This document shows positions 16,843 to 27,009 of a DNA stretch of 61,846 nucleotides, in pieces. A program made the position numbers and the translations under genes. Position 1 is the first letter of the stretch; each line of letters opens with the position of its first letter. The stretch covers positions 1 to 61,846 of the forward strand of contig CAOTKV010000010.1 of NCBI GenBank assembly GCA_948530865.1, written 5' to 3'. Below the pieces are notes generated by a model. That model did not search any database, had not been told where the DNA came from, and saw nothing but the letters and a program-made list of their open reading frames with translations. Source of the stretch: an uncultured Clostridia bacterium. GTDB lineage: Bacteria > Bacillota > Clostridia > TANB77 > CAG-508.

Positions 16843-18102
16843 ATGAAGAAGGAAATAAACTTTGGAATAGGTTTTATAACAGGTAGACCCAATATTTGTA
16901 AAATTGTTAACAATTATTATAAATTCTTATTAGAGCAAGTTGAAGAACTTAATGTTAAAGTTAATTTTACAATATTTATTTTATATGATTTAACATATCA
17001 ATTTACAACAAGAATTGATTTTTATGGTGTATTGCCTGAAGTTTATAAAAATATAAATATAAAATATATTACACCAGAAGATATTGATGAGGATAAGAAA
17101 AAAATTATTTCAAAATATGATGTTTCGAAAGAAGATGCAAATCTTTTACTTGGAAAAGGATATGCAAAAGCCAGAAATACTATTTTATATTATGCATTAA
17201 AAAGAAATATAGATTATTTACTATTTTGGGATGATGATGAATATCCACTTGCTTGTGTAAAAGAAGGAAAAGAACTTGAATGGTCAAAACAAGCTGATGT
17301 GTTAGAACATATAAAACATATAGAAAAAGCAGATGTTACAATGGGATATAGATGTGGTTTTATGAGTCCACTTCCATATATCGAATATGATGACAATATT
17401 TCAGAAGAGGATTATAAAAAATTCATAGATGGATTAGAAAATGAAGTTATGAATTGGGAAAAAGCTCAAAAAGCTAGAAAAGATAATTCTTGTATGGAAT
17501 ATGCTCAAAAGGACATTGCAGAACATACTAAAAAGTGTGAATATTTAGAAGAAATAGGGAAAAAATCATTTGTTTTAGGTTCAGGAATTTGTTTGAATTT
17601 AAGACATTTAGAAAATATTCCAGCATTTTATAATCCTCCAGGAGCAAGAGGTGAAGATACATTTTTTTCAATTGCTTTAGGATTGAAGCAAGGTAAAGTT
17701 TTACAAGTTCCAGCATATCATTTTCATGATTGTTTCTTAAAATATACATCTTTAATGAAAGAAAGATATCCAAAAGTTTTAAGAAAAATAGCACTAGATG
17801 ATAATGGAATAGAACAAAGATTTTTGAAAACAACTATTGGTTGGACAAAATATAAACCACTATTATACTATTTAACAGAAAAAGAAAATTACAAAAAAAT
17901 AATAGAAGATACAAAGAAAAACTTAGAAGAAAGTGTTCCAAAAATAAATACAGCATTTGAAACTTGTGATTTTGAGTGCCTAATTAGAGAACTAGAAGAT
18001 TATGATAAAAATGTAAAAAAACATTATAAAGAATTTATAAGAACAACTGAAATTTGGGATGAATTAAAATATAAAATTGCCCAAGAAAATAAAAATAAAT
18101 AG
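16843..18102 (+). CDS. Glycosyltransferase-like protein of unassigned family
   Basis: A 419-residue soluble protein with GT-A features: a Rossmann-like start, GKGYAKARNTILYYALKRN, and the acidic metal-site LLFWDDDEYPL near residues 125-135. LGSGICLNL, PPGARGEDTFFSIAL and YHFHDCF later resemble the acceptor and catalytic-base region of GT2-type enzymes. The last 100 residues are charged and helical. GAGAGG precedes ATG 16843. It closes the polysaccharide stretch and ends at a strong hairpin. The family name is uncertain. Confidence 0.65.
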   Translation: MKKEINFGIGFITGRPNICKIVNNYYKFLLEQVEELNVKVNFTIFILYDLTYQFTTRIDFYGVLPEVYKNINIKYITPEDIDEDKKKIISKYDVSKEDANLLLGKGYAKARNTILYYALKRNIDYLLFWDDDEYPLACVKEGKELEWSKQADVLEHIKHIEKADVTMGYRCGFMSPLPYIEYDDNISEEDYKKFIDGLENEVMNWEKAQKARKDNSCMEYAQKDIAEHTKKCEYLEEIGKKSFVLGSGICLNLRHLENIPAFYNPPGARGEDTFFSIALGLKQGKVLQVPAYHFHDCFLKYTSLMKERYPKVLRKIALDDNGIEQRFLKTTIGWTKYKPLLYYLTEKENYKKIIEDTKKNLEESVPKINTAFETCDFECLIRELEDYDKNVKKHYKEFIRTTEIWDELKYKIAQENKNK

Positions 18103-18103
18103 T

Positions 18104-18145
18104 AAAAAGTGAAATTTAAGTAATAACCTTAAATTTCACTTTTTT
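18104..18145 (+). terminator. Terminator; copy A of a dispersed GTGAAATTT palindrome
   Basis: Perfect 17-bp stem (18104-18120 with 18128-18144), 7-base loop, T tail. The core GTGAAATTTA...TAAATTTCAC recurs at 46895 and, less perfectly, at 54583. Confidence 0.9.
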
Positions 18146-18202
18146 ATTGAATTTATTATAAATTTACATTATAATATACATTGTAGAAAAGGAGTAATTT
18201 AT

Positions 18203-18775
18203 ATGTATTTAATTGTGGGTCTTGGAAATCCAGAAAGTGATTATTCAAAAACAAGACATAACATGGGATTTAACGTTATAAATAAGTTAGCTAGTAAATA
18301 TGCAATTGATATTAATAAATCAAAATTTAAAGGATTATTTGGAAGTGGAATTATTGAAGGTGAGAAAGTAATTCTTTTAAAACCACAAACATTTATGAAT
18401 TTAAGTGGAGAATCAGTTATAGAAGCTATGAATTTCTATAAAATAACTCCTAATGAATTAATAGTAATCTATGATGATTTTGATACAGATAGTGGAGCTA
18501 TAAGAATAAGAAAAACTGGTTCTGCTGGAAGTCATAATGGAATGAAATCTGTAATAAATTCAATAAATACAGAAAACTTTTGTAGAGTTAGAGTAGGTAT
18601 TGGAAGACCACAAAATAAAATTGATATGATTACTTATGTTATAGGTCATATTCCTGAAGAAGAAATGAAGATTCTTGATGAAGGAACAGATATTGCTAAA
18701 GATGCAGTTGCTGAAATAATAAAAAATGGCACAGAAATTGCTATGAATAAATTTAATAAAAAGAAAGATAGATAA
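18203..18775 (+). CDS. pth: Peptidyl-tRNA hydrolase
   Basis: A 190-residue enzyme that releases tRNA from prematurely dropped peptidyl-tRNA. LIVGLGNPESDYSKTRHNMGF, KPQTFMNLSGES, VIYDDFD and GSAGSHNGMKSV include the catalytic His and Asp. AAGGAG lies before ATG 18203. The stop codon directly abuts the ATG of the RNase gene, so they share an mRNA. If +1 shifting at CGG is costly and sometimes fails, drop-off products would be its substrates (inference). Confidence 0.97.
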   Translation: MYLIVGLGNPESDYSKTRHNMGFNVINKLASKYAIDINKSKFKGLFGSGIIEGEKVILLKPQTFMNLSGESVIEAMNFYKITPNELIVIYDDFDTDSGAIRIRKTGSAGSHNGMKSVINSINTENFCRVRVGIGRPQNKIDMITYVIGHIPEEEMKILDEGTDIAKDAVAEIIKNGTEIAMNKFNKKKDR

Positions 18776-19939
18776 ATGAAAGAATTAGTAATTTGTAATT
18801 CAAAAGATAAGAAACTAATTTGTTTAATAGAAGATGAAGAACTTGTTGAAAAATATGAAGAAGATGAACAAAATAGATCAATTGAAGGTAATATTTATAT
18901 TGGAAAAGTTCAAAATGTAATAACAGGCTTACAATCTGCTTTTGTTAATATTGGAGAAAAAAGAAATGCATTTATACATGTAAAAGATATATTACCAAAA
19001 GTTGATATTGTAAAAAATGAGAAACCAAAAGAAAGACCAATTAATGAATTAATAAAACCAGGAGAACCAATTATAGTTGAAGTAAAAAAAGAAGCTGTTG
19101 ACAAAAAAGGTCCAAGATTATCAACTCATATTAGTTTAACAAGTAGATTTACTGTTTTTATGCCAAATTCAGATTTTGTAACAGTATCTTCTAAAATAGA
19201 AGATGAGAATGAAAAAGAAAGACTTAAAAATATTGTTAGAAAATATTTGCCAGAAGGTTCTGGTGCAATTATTAGAACTGTTGCTGAAGGAAAAAAAGAA
19301 GAAGATATAAAAAACGATTTATTAAAAACTATTGATAAGTGGAAAGATATTCAAAATATTTCTATAGATAAAATTCCACAAAAAATATATGATAAAGGTG
19401 GAGTTTTGAAAAAAACAATTATAGATTTAGCTGATAACAAATTAGATAAGATTGTATTAGAAAATAAAGAAGATTTAGAACAAATTCAATCAATTTTAGA
19501 TGAGATAAATGCTAATGTAAAAATTGAAATTGATAAGGATATTTTAAATCAATATTCTTTAAAGAAACAGCTTCAAACATTAGAAAATAATAAGATCTGG
19601 CTTAAAAATGGTGGATTTATAACTATTGACAAAACAGAAGCTTTAGTTGCAATTGATGTTAATTCAGGAAAATTTATAGGAAAAAAAGATGTTGAAGAAA
19701 CAATAACAAAAGTAAACTTAGAAGCAGCCAAAGAAATTTCTAAGCAATTAAGACTTCGTGATATTAGTGGAATTATTATAATAGATTTTATAGATATGCA
19801 AGAAGAGAAAAATAAACAATTAGTTATAAAGGAAATTATCAAAAATAGTAAAAAAGACAGATCAAAAGTTCAAGTTGAAGAATTTACAAAGTTAAACTTA
19901 ATGGAAATTACACGTAAGCATATTAATAGTAAAAAGTGA
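18776..19939 (+). CDS. rng: Ribonuclease E/G family protein (short form)
   Basis: A 387-residue endoribonuclease for rRNA or mRNA processing. An N-terminal S1 domain begins GNIYIGKVQNVITGLQSAFVNIG; the DNase I-like catalytic part has ALVAIDVNSGKF (Asp near 295) and IIIDFIDM (Asp near 338), the two magnesium aspartates. It ends at MEITRKHINSKK, so the zinc-link CPxC and C-terminal scaffold of longer RNase E/G are absent. Start ATG 18776 immediately follows the pth stop. Confidence 0.9.
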   Translation: MKELVICNSKDKKLICLIEDEELVEKYEEDEQNRSIEGNIYIGKVQNVITGLQSAFVNIGEKRNAFIHVKDILPKVDIVKNEKPKERPINELIKPGEPIIVEVKKEAVDKKGPRLSTHISLTSRFTVFMPNSDFVTVSSKIEDENEKERLKNIVRKYLPEGSGAIIRTVAEGKKEEDIKNDLLKTIDKWKDIQNISIDKIPQKIYDKGGVLKKTIIDLADNKLDKIVLENKEDLEQIQSILDEINANVKIEIDKDILNQYSLKKQLQTLENNKIWLKNGGFITIDKTEALVAIDVNSGKFIGKKDVEETITKVNLEAAKEISKQLRLRDISGIIIIDFIDMQEEKNKQLVIKEIIKNSKKDRSKVQVEEFTKLNLMEITRKHINSKK

Positions 19940-19949
19940 GGTGTTTAAG

Positions 19950-20198
19950 ATGTCAATAAGTGCAATAGGTTCATTTTTAGTTGGGTTAGTATTATTAATT
20001 ATAGTTTTAAAAATATTAACGTTACCATTAAAAATAATTTTTAGATTTGTATTTAATTCAATTATAGGTGGAATATTACTTGCTATTTGTGCAAGTTTAG
20101 GATTAATAGTAAAAGTGTATTGGTGGACAATAGTCCTTACAGGATTATTTGGAGTTCCTGGATTTGTATGTGCAGCATTAATTACAATAATAATTTAG
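19950..20198 (+). CDS. BofA-like membrane protein
   Basis: An 82-residue protein starting MSISAIGSFLVG with three hydrophobic segments. The PLKIIFRFVFNSIIGGI stretch and C-terminal GVPGFVCAALITII match the BofA family, which in Bacillus holds the SpoIVFB protease inactive before pro-sigma-K processing. ATG 19950 is chosen because GAGGTG lies upstream; a GTG at 19941 is within that site. A sporulation role is inferred from family and the presence of spo0A in the window. Confidence 0.8.
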   Translation: MSISAIGSFLVGLVLLIIVLKILTLPLKIIFRFVFNSIIGGILLAICASLGLIVKVYWWTIVLTGLFGVPGFVCAALITIII

Positions 20199-20223
20199 CC
20201 CATTGTAGGCAGGAGGAATAATA

Positions 20224-21536
20224 ATGAAAGTAGGGTTTATATCACTTCGGATGTAGCAAAAATTTAGTAGATACAGAGATGTTTATAGGAATTTTTACAA
20301 AAGAAAACTTTGAAATAGTTAATAATCCAAAAGAAGCAGATATAATAGTTATAAATACATGTGGTTTTATAGAGTCTGCTAAGGAAGAAGCAATTAACTG
20401 TATTCTTGAAATGGCCGAGTATAAAGAAAATGGAAATTGTAAATATTTAGTTGCTATGGGCTGTTTAGTCCAAAGGTATAAAGAAGAATTAGAAAAGGCA
20501 CTTCCAGAAGTTGACTTATTTTTAAGTATAGATGAATATGATAATTTTTGGAATAAAATATCAAATTTAATTAATGTTAAGTCTCAATCAAAAAATACTT
20601 TAGATTATATGGATAGAATTATTTCAACTGGAAATACAACAGCATATTTGAAAATAGCTGAAGGATGTAGTAATAGATGTACATATTGCGCAATTCCTTA
20701 TATAAGAGGTCCATTTGTAAGTAGAAAAATGGAAGATATTTTAGAAGAGGCAAAGAAATTAGCAACTTCACGGAATTAAAGAATTAATTGTTATAGCACA
20801 AGATACAACAAAATATGGAATAGATATTTATGGAGAGCCTAAGCTTGCAGAATTACTTGACAAGTTGTGTAAAATAGAAGGCTTTAAATGGATTAGATTT
20901 TTATACTCATATCCAGAAAGTATTACAGATGAGCTAATTGATGTTGTAAAAAGAAATGATAAAATATGTAAGTATTTTGATATTCCATTACAACATTTTT
21001 CTGATCAAGTATTAAAAAGAATGAACAGAAAAAGTGATAGTAAATCAATTGAAAATACAATCCAAAAAATTCGAAAAGAAATTCCAAATGTTATTTTAAG
21101 AACAACATTAATAGTTGGTTTTCCAGGTGAAACAGAAGAAGACTTTTTTGAATTATATGAATTTGTCAATAGAGCGAAATTTGAAAAATTGGGAGTTTTT
21201 AAATATTCTAAAGAAGATGGAACACCAGCTTCAAGAATTAAAGAACAAGTTCATTATAAAACAAAAGAAGCAAGATATAATAAAATAATGGCATTAGAAC
21301 AACAAATTTCTAAAATAAAATTGGAAGAAAAAATTGGAATTACATATGAAGCAATAGTAGACGGATTTTCAAGTGATAACAAATTTGTTTGTGCTAGAAG
21401 TTATATGGATATACCAAATGAAGATGGCACAATATTTATAAAAAATGATGGTAGTGTAAATGCAGGTGATTTTATAAAATGTAAAATTACAGGTGTAAGA
21501 AATTATGATATGATTGGGGAATTAATAAAGGAATAG
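20224..21536 (+). CDS. rimO: RimO, ribosomal protein S12 methylthiotransferase; two +1 frameshifts at CGG codons
   Basis: A radical SAM enzyme that methylthiolates the conserved aspartate of ribosomal protein S12. Three open frames join into one 436-residue RimO only if a C is skipped at CGG 20248-20250 (codon 9) and at CGG 20771-20773 (codon 183). The joined protein begins MKVGFISLGCSKNLVDTEMF and continues through INTCGFIESAKEEA, MGCLVQRY, the radical SAM cluster CSNRCTYCAIPYIRG, GIKELIVIAQDTTKYG, VGFPGETEEDF and a TRAM domain, all at normal spacing. GGAGG precedes ATG 20224. Zero-frame stops follow CGG after one codon at each site. Two independent errors both making CGG would be needed for a pseudogene or artefact explanation. 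Confidence 0.9.
20248..20251 (+). other. CGG +1 frameshift site 2 (CTT CGG A, rimO codon 9)
   Basis: Zero frame: CTT CGG ATG TAG. Skipping C gives CTT GGA TGT AGC = L-G-C-S of the conserved SLGCSKN, including the first cluster cysteine. Confidence 0.85.
20771..20774 (+). other. CGG +1 frameshift site 3 (TCA CGG A, rimO codon 183)
   Basis: Zero frame: TCA CGG AAT TAA. Skipping C gives TCA GGA ATT AAA = S-G-I-K of the conserved G-[IV]-K-E-L segment. An extra T one codon earlier (giving T-H-G) would also restore the frame, so the exact slip base is not unique. Confidence 0.8.
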
Positions 21537-21548
21537 TAGGGGTTGCCT

Positions 21549-22865
21549 ATGTTAAATAAATTATTAAAATTAGTTATATTAATTTTCATGATTATAGGTA
21601 TTTGTTATGGAGTTTCTATTACTATAAAACGAGAAATTCCTAAATATGATCAAAAAGAATCAGAAATAAAAATACTTAATATGATGCAAACAAAATCAGC
21701 AGAAGCTACAAAAATATATACATATGGAAAATCATTAAATGTAGATGGAAAAATTTCAAATGTAAGTAAAGATAATTTTGAAAGTGTGAGATTATATATA
21801 ACAGATGGTTTGGATTATGAAAAATCATATGAATTAAATTATAGTTTTGAAGAGAATAACTTAAATTTTTCTTCTGGATTAATTAATTCTGGAATAATAC
21901 TTGACGAATTAGATAGCAAAGAATATTATATTTTTTTAAGATTAAAACTTAATAATAGCATAAACCCAAAATATTATTCATTTATAAACTCATCAGAAAG
22001 TGGAAAAATTGAATATTATACACTTACTGAAAATAATGAAAATAAAAAAGCAATTATTGATTTTTACGAAAAAGATTATAATAATAAAAAGTATAACTTG
22101 TTGAAAATTAGTTTAGAAAAGTCTAAACTTCCAGAAGATGTATATGATATAGTAATAGATGCGGGTCATGGTGGAAAAGATTCTGGTGAAAAATTAGGAA
22201 CAATTACTGAAGCAAATGTTGCATTAGAATATTCTAAACTTTTGAAAGAATCTTTAGAAAACTTAGGATATAAAGTAAAATTAACTAGAGATGATTCAAA
22301 CTCTGAAGATTTTTCAACAACTAATATGTATGATTCAAATGGAAGAATAAGTATAGCTTGTAGAAGCAAAGCAAAACTTATGATTTCATTTCATATAAAT
22401 AATGATGCAAATAGTGGTTTAAGAGGAATTGAAATATATAGTCCATCTAAGTCTGATTTAACATTTGTATCAGAAATGGCAAATAAAATAAATGAAAGTT
22501 CTACGATAGCTTTTTCTAATAATAATTCATTTAAACATTCAGATGGTGTATATGTTAGAAATTATACAAATTCAGTTATTAAAGAACTTGAAAATACAGC
22601 AAATAAAAGAGGATATGCGCCATATAGCATTACACTAGATACACCATATTTATATACTATTAGAGAAGTTGGTGGAATTGCAACAGGTGCATATGTTGAT
22701 GGTAGGAATACATCATATTCAGCAAATGAATATTACAAATCAAATCAAGGTATAGAATGTTATCAAGTTGAACTTGGATATATAAAAAATGATTTAGATA
22801 TTATAATAAATGAAAAAAGTCAAATAGTACAAGCAATATCAGAAGCGATAAAAACAAAGTATTAG
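21549..22865 (+). CDS. N-acetylmuramoyl-L-alanine amidase (Amidase_3) with N-terminal anchor
   Basis: A 438-residue exported wall hydrolase. A membrane segment at about residues 5-22 is a signal anchor, followed by a beta-rich unassigned domain (about 30-190) and the zinc amidase domain: VIDAGHGGKDSG, the Glu in TEANVAL, MISFHIN, and the catalytic-type Glu in YQVELGYI. Start ATG 21549 is six bases after AGGGG; a TTG at 21543 touches that site. It follows rimO by 12 bases and may share its transcript. Related to CwlD/LytC types of spore formers. Confidence 0.92.
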   Translation: MLNKLLKLVILIFMIIGICYGVSITIKREIPKYDQKESEIKILNMMQTKSAEATKIYTYGKSLNVDGKISNVSKDNFESVRLYITDGLDYEKSYELNYSFEENNLNFSSGLINSGIILDELDSKEYYIFLRLKLNNSINPKYYSFINSSESGKIEYYTLTENNENKKAIIDFYEKDYNNKKYNLLKISLEKSKLPEDVYDIVIDAGHGGKDSGEKLGTITEANVALEYSKLLKESLENLGYKVKLTRDDSNSEDFSTTNMYDSNGRISIACRSKAKLMISFHINNDANSGLRGIEIYSPSKSDLTFVSEMANKINESSTIAFSNNNSFKHSDGVYVRNYTNSVIKELENTANKRGYAPYSITLDTPYLYTIREVGGIATGAYVDGRNTSYSANEYYKSNQGIECYQVELGYIKNDLDIIINEKSQIVQAISEAIKTKY

Positions 22866-22901
22866 AAAAGTACTTATTTCAAAAGATGAAGGGGAAAAAA
22901 T

Positions 22902-25900
22902 ATGGATGAAACACTAAATTTTGTGAATTTTATAAAAGAGAAATTTACAGAAAATGAATTAAGAATAGTAAAATTTATTTATGAAACAGATTTATTATCT
23001 TATTCAATGCAAACAGAGAAAGTAAAAGAGGGAGAGCGATTTGTAGAAAAACCAACAAATATTTTAGAACTATCTTTTGCTAGATTGTGTGCTAAAAACT
23101 TTGATGATTCACAAGATATGATGGAAAAAATATTCTTGTTTTATGTAGGATATACATTAAAAGATTATAAAAGTACATGGAGATTAAATTTAAATAATTT
23201 GGATACAGATTTAAAGGCAAAATGTTCTTATTGTAAATCTGCTGAATTATCATCATGTCCGTTTAAATTACTTTCTTATATATTGAAATGTATATCAGAT
23301 AATAAATTTGACAGTAGAAATGTATTTAATTTGTTAGTATCTGGTAATGAAAAAGAATATTCAAACGATGAAAATACAATATCAAATGTAATAAGTAATA
23401 TAAATAGTTTAGTAAAAAAATCTATAGATCTTGTAGGAGCAGAAATGATGTTAGTTTCTGATTCTATAAAAATACAAAAAGAAGAAAATGGAAAATTATA
23501 TTATAGATATTTAGATTATAATGTTAAAACAAATTCGTTTTTTGATAATTTAAGTAATTTTTATGGTGAACAAAAAGGATTAGAAGGTGTTTTAGATTTA
23601 TCATCAATAAATATTTCAGATAATTTTTCATATATTTTTGATAAATCTCCAATAGAACTTGCTGTATATATTAGATATATATGTGACAAAAATAATGTAG
23701 ATGAAGAAACTGTTATAAAGAAAATTTTAGAACGTAGAAATTTTAAAGAAAGCGAGTTTAAAATTGCATATTATAGTTTATATGTTCATTTAGTAGAGGA
23801 ACTTGAATGTTCTAAAGAAGAAAAAGATGAGATTATTTCTATATTAACATATATAAGAAATTATTATTATAATGAGGATATTCCTTATATTCATTTTAAT
23901 ATTGCTTTGTATACTAAAAATAATATTATAGCAGATAAAGTTGTAAATATTTTAAACAGATATATTAGAACATTTAACTACATTGGAAATAAAGGTACTT
24001 TATGGGTTGATACAGAAATGCTAGTAAAAAGAACTAAAGATTCAACAGATATGATTTCTCAAGTAGATAAAATGTATTCTGAAAATGATATCATAATATT
24101 TGAAAATATAGAGAAAATAAGAACATTGAATGAATATAGAGTTGATGCATTATTTACAGCAATAGAAAAATTTAATTCAAAAATAAAAAAATCAATTACA
24201 ATATTTATTGAAAGTGAAGATATACTTAAAGATTTAACACAAAAACATCCATTAATTGAAAGTACAATTATAAATAGAAAAATAACTATACATAGTTTAG
24301 ATTCATTAATAGTAAAAAATAAAATTTTAAAAAGATTAGAAAATATTTATACTGTTGATGATGAGTTTTCAAAAAAACTTGAGGAATATATTGATACAAC
24401 ATATTTTCCTGAAGTTGAAGATGAATATACATATATAGAGAAAGTAAGTAATGACATAATTTTCAATAAATTTAAATTATTAAATGTAAGTAATAAATTT
24501 AATATATCAGATAGTCCAAAAGCGGAAAATACAAGAGAAGTTGAAGAAATTTTAGCAGATATTAATGGACTAGTAGGTCTTTCTGAAGTTAAAGAAAATG
24601 TTAGAGAATTATTGAAATACTTAGAATATAGTAAAAAAATTGATACTGAAGGATTTGCAAACTTAAATATGATATTTAAAGGAAATTCTGGAACAGGAAA
24701 AACAACAATTGCAAGACTTTTTGCAGAATTATTCTTTAAATTAGGATTTATAAGACAAAACAAAATTATAGAAGTTACAAGTAAAGACTTAATAGGAAGC
24801 CATTTAGGTGAAACTGCTCCTAAAACACAAGCTGTAATTGATACAGCTTTAGATGGAGTATTATTTATAGATGAAGCATATACAATAATGGCTAGTAAAG
24901 GTGGTTCTACATCGAATTATCCAGCAGAATGTATGGCGACAATTTGTAAAGCAATGGAATTATATAAAGATAGATTAATAGTAATTTTTGCAGGATATAC
25001 AAAAGAAATGAATGATTTTATAAATGAAAATCAAGGGTTGATGTCAAGAATAGGTTATGAGCTAGAATTTCCAGATTTTTCAAAAGAAGAACTACTTCAA
25101 ATATTTAAAGATGAAGTAACTGGAAATGAGTTTACATTAGAAGAGGGAGTAGAATCTAAAATTGAAAAACTAATAATGAAAAATAAGATTGGTAGAAATT
25201 TTGGTAATGCTAGATTTGTTACAAGCTTATTTGATAGATTAGTAATTACACATTCAGCAAACTATACAAGTGATGCAGAATTAAAAGTAATTACAAACAA
25301 AGATATTGAAATTTATGAAGCAACTAAAAAAGATAAAGAACGTACAGTAGATGATATACTTGAAGAACTTAATTCTTTGATAGGTCTTAGCAAAGTAAAA
25401 GAAACTATAAATGGATTTGTTTCAGTAATAGAATTGAACAAAAAATTAGATAGGGCATCAGATTTTAACATGCATATGATATTTAAAGGAAATGCTGGAA
25501 CAGGAAAAACAACAGTTGCAAGATTAATTTCTGAAATATATTATAATTTAGGATATATAAAAAGAAACAAATTAGTTGAAGTTCAATCTCAAGATTTAAT
25601 TGGTGAATTTTTAGGTCAAACTGGTCCAAAAACACAAGCTGTAATAGAGTCTGCGTTAGACGGTGTGCTATTCATAGATGAAGCTTATAGTATAATGGAA
25701 CATAGCGGAACAAATGCAAGTTATTCTGCTGAATGTGTTGCAACATTACTAAAAGCAATGGAAGATTATAGAGGAAGACTAATAATAATTTTTGCAGGAT
25801 ATACAGAAGAAATGAGAAGGTTTAGAGATTTAAACCCAGGTTTAAAATCAAGAATTGGATATGAAATTGATTTTGAAGATTATTCAATAGAAGAACTAAT

Positions 25901-26165
25901 GAGCATTTTTGATAAAAAAGTTAATGAAAAAGGATTTAAAGTAGATTCTAAAGCAAGAGATAAAGTACAAAAAATATTTGATGATGCTAAAAATGTAGAG
26001 AACTTTGGAAATGGTAGATTTGTAGATAATACTGTACAAAAAATATTTATTGAACATGCTATTAAAACAAGAAGTATCACAGATACAGATAGGCTACTTA
26101 CATTTACAGAAGAGGATATTCCAGAAATAAAAGCAGAAGAATCTAAAAAGAGAATAGGATTTTAG
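22902..26165 (+). CDS. Large tandem-AAA ATPase (SpoVK/CbbX type)
   Basis: A 1087-residue cytoplasmic protein. Two well-formed CbbX/SpoVK-type AAA modules lie at about 545-800 and 820-1070, each with GN[SA]GTGKTT (near 594 and 862), VLFIDEAY and an IIFAGYT sensor segment. The first 540 residues are unassigned; a region near 335-450 (HFNIALYTKNN...IIIFENIEK...ITIFIES) looks like a third, degenerate AAA fold without a P-loop. SpoVK proteins act in spore maturation, and CbbX remodels Rubisco; the target here is unknown. It lies 36 bases after the amidase. Confidence 0.85.
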   Translation: MDETLNFVNFIKEKFTENELRIVKFIYETDLLSYSMQTEKVKEGERFVEKPTNILELSFARLCAKNFDDSQDMMEKIFLFYVGYTLKDYKSTWRLNLNNLDTDLKAKCSYCKSAELSSCPFKLLSYILKCISDNKFDSRNVFNLLVSGNEKEYSNDENTISNVISNINSLVKKSIDLVGAEMMLVSDSIKIQKEENGKLYYRYLDYNVKTNSFFDNLSNFYGEQKGLEGVLDLSSINISDNFSYIFDKSPIELAVYIRYICDKNNVDEETVIKKILERRNFKESEFKIAYYSLYVHLVEELECSKEEKDEIISILTYIRNYYYNEDIPYIHFNIALYTKNNIIADKVVNILNRYIRTFNYIGNKGTLWVDTEMLVKRTKDSTDMISQVDKMYSENDIIIFENIEKIRTLNEYRVDALFTAIEKFNSKIKKSITIFIESEDILKDLTQKHPLIESTIINRKITIHSLDSLIVKNKILKRLENIYTVDDEFSKKLEEYIDTTYFPEVEDEYTYIEKVSNDIIFNKFKLLNVSNKFNISDSPKAENTREVEEILADINGLVGLSEVKENVRELLKYLEYSKKIDTEGFANLNMIFKGNSGTGKTTIARLFAELFFKLGFIRQNKIIEVTSKDLIGSHLGETAPKTQAVIDTALDGVLFIDEAYTIMASKGGSTSNYPAECMATICKAMELYKDRLIVIFAGYTKEMNDFINENQGLMSRIGYELEFPDFSKEELLQIFKDEVTGNEFTLEEGVESKIEKLIMKNKIGRNFGNARFVTSLFDRLVITHSANYTSDAELKVITNKDIEIYEATKKDKERTVDDILEELNSLIGLSKVKETINGFVSVIELNKKLDRASDFNMHMIFKGNAGTGKTTVARLISEIYYNLGYIKRNKLVEVQSQDLIGEFLGQTGPKTQAVIESALDGVLFIDEAYSIMEHSGTNASYSAECVATLLKAMEDYRGRLIIIFAGYTEEMRRFRDLNPGLKSRIGYEIDFEDYSIEELMSIFDKKVNEKGFKVDSKARDKVQKIFDDAKNVENFGNGRFVDNTVQKIFIEHAIKTRSITDTDRLLTFTEEDIPEIKAEESKKRIGF

Positions 26166-26179
26166 TATAAGGAGAATTT

Positions 26180-26977
26180 ATGTATAAAGCAGTTTTTTTA
26201 GATTTAGATGGAACCTTACTCGATGATAATAAAAAAATATCAGAAGAAAATAAAGAAGCAATAAAACAAGCAAAGGAAAAGGGAGTACAAATATTTCTTT
26301 GTTCAGGAAGACAACAAAATTTAGTAAAAGATTATAAAAATGAAATTAATGCTTCAGACTATATAATTTGTTGTAATGGTGCAGAAATATATGATTGCAA
26401 TTCTAAACAAGAATTATTCTCAGCCAATTTACCAGAAGATATAGTATATAATTTGTATGATTATGCAAATTCAAGAAATTATCTTACAAGAATAGATACA
26501 AGGTATGGTAGATTTATAAATAATATGAAGTATTTTATTTCAAAAGAAGTTGAGATTGAATCTGATGTAAATAAGTTTATTTCTGAAAACAAAGTGCTTC
26601 AATTTACTATTGGAACTGAAACAGAAGAGGAAATTGATTCAGTAATAGAATATGTAAAATCTTTAAATAGGTCTGACATAAAAATTGAAAATAAATATTT
26701 GGCTAAAGCAAAAACATATACAGTATGGGCAATAAATATAATAAATGTAAATACTTCAAAAGGAAATGCAATAAATGGTTTATGCAAATTTCTAAAAATA
26801 AATCTAGATAATGTTATTGGTATGGGAGATGATCATAACGATATATCTATGATGAAAACAGTAGGATATGGAGTGGCAATGGGAAATGCAGTTCCAATAT
26901 TAAAGGAATATGCAAAAGAAGTAACTTTAACTAATAATGAAAGTGGAGTTGCTAAAATATTAAAAACTAAAATTTAG
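26180..26977 (+). CDS. Cof-type HAD-superfamily phosphatase
   Basis: A 265-residue haloacid dehalogenase-type hydrolase. VFLDLDGTLLDDNKKIS (motif I nucleophile), LCSGRQ (motif II) and GMGDDHNDISMMKTVGYGVAMGNA (motifs III-IV) define the Cof subfamily, which dephosphorylates sugar phosphates, pyridoxal phosphate or flavin nucleotides. Substrate not inferable. AAGGAG precedes ATG 26180, 14 bases after the AAA gene, so likely operonic. A hairpin terminator follows. Confidence 0.92.
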   Translation: MYKAVFLDLDGTLLDDNKKISEENKEAIKQAKEKGVQIFLCSGRQQNLVKDYKNEINASDYIICCNGAEIYDCNSKQELFSANLPEDIVYNLYDYANSRNYLTRIDTRYGRFINNMKYFISKEVEIESDVNKFISENKVLQFTIGTETEEEIDSVIEYVKSLNRSDIKIENKYLAKAKTYTVWAINIINVNTSKGNAINGLCKFLKINLDNVIGMGDDHNDISMMKTVGYGVAMGNAVPILKEYAKEVTLTNNESGVAKILKTKI

Positions 26978-26983
26978 ATAAAA

Positions 26984-27009
26984 GAAGACTTTCTTAGAAA
27001 GTCTTTTTT
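26984..27009 (+). terminator. Terminator after the HAD gene
   Basis: AAGACTTT (26985-26992) pairs with AAAGTCTT (26998-27005), followed by six T. Confidence 0.85.
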
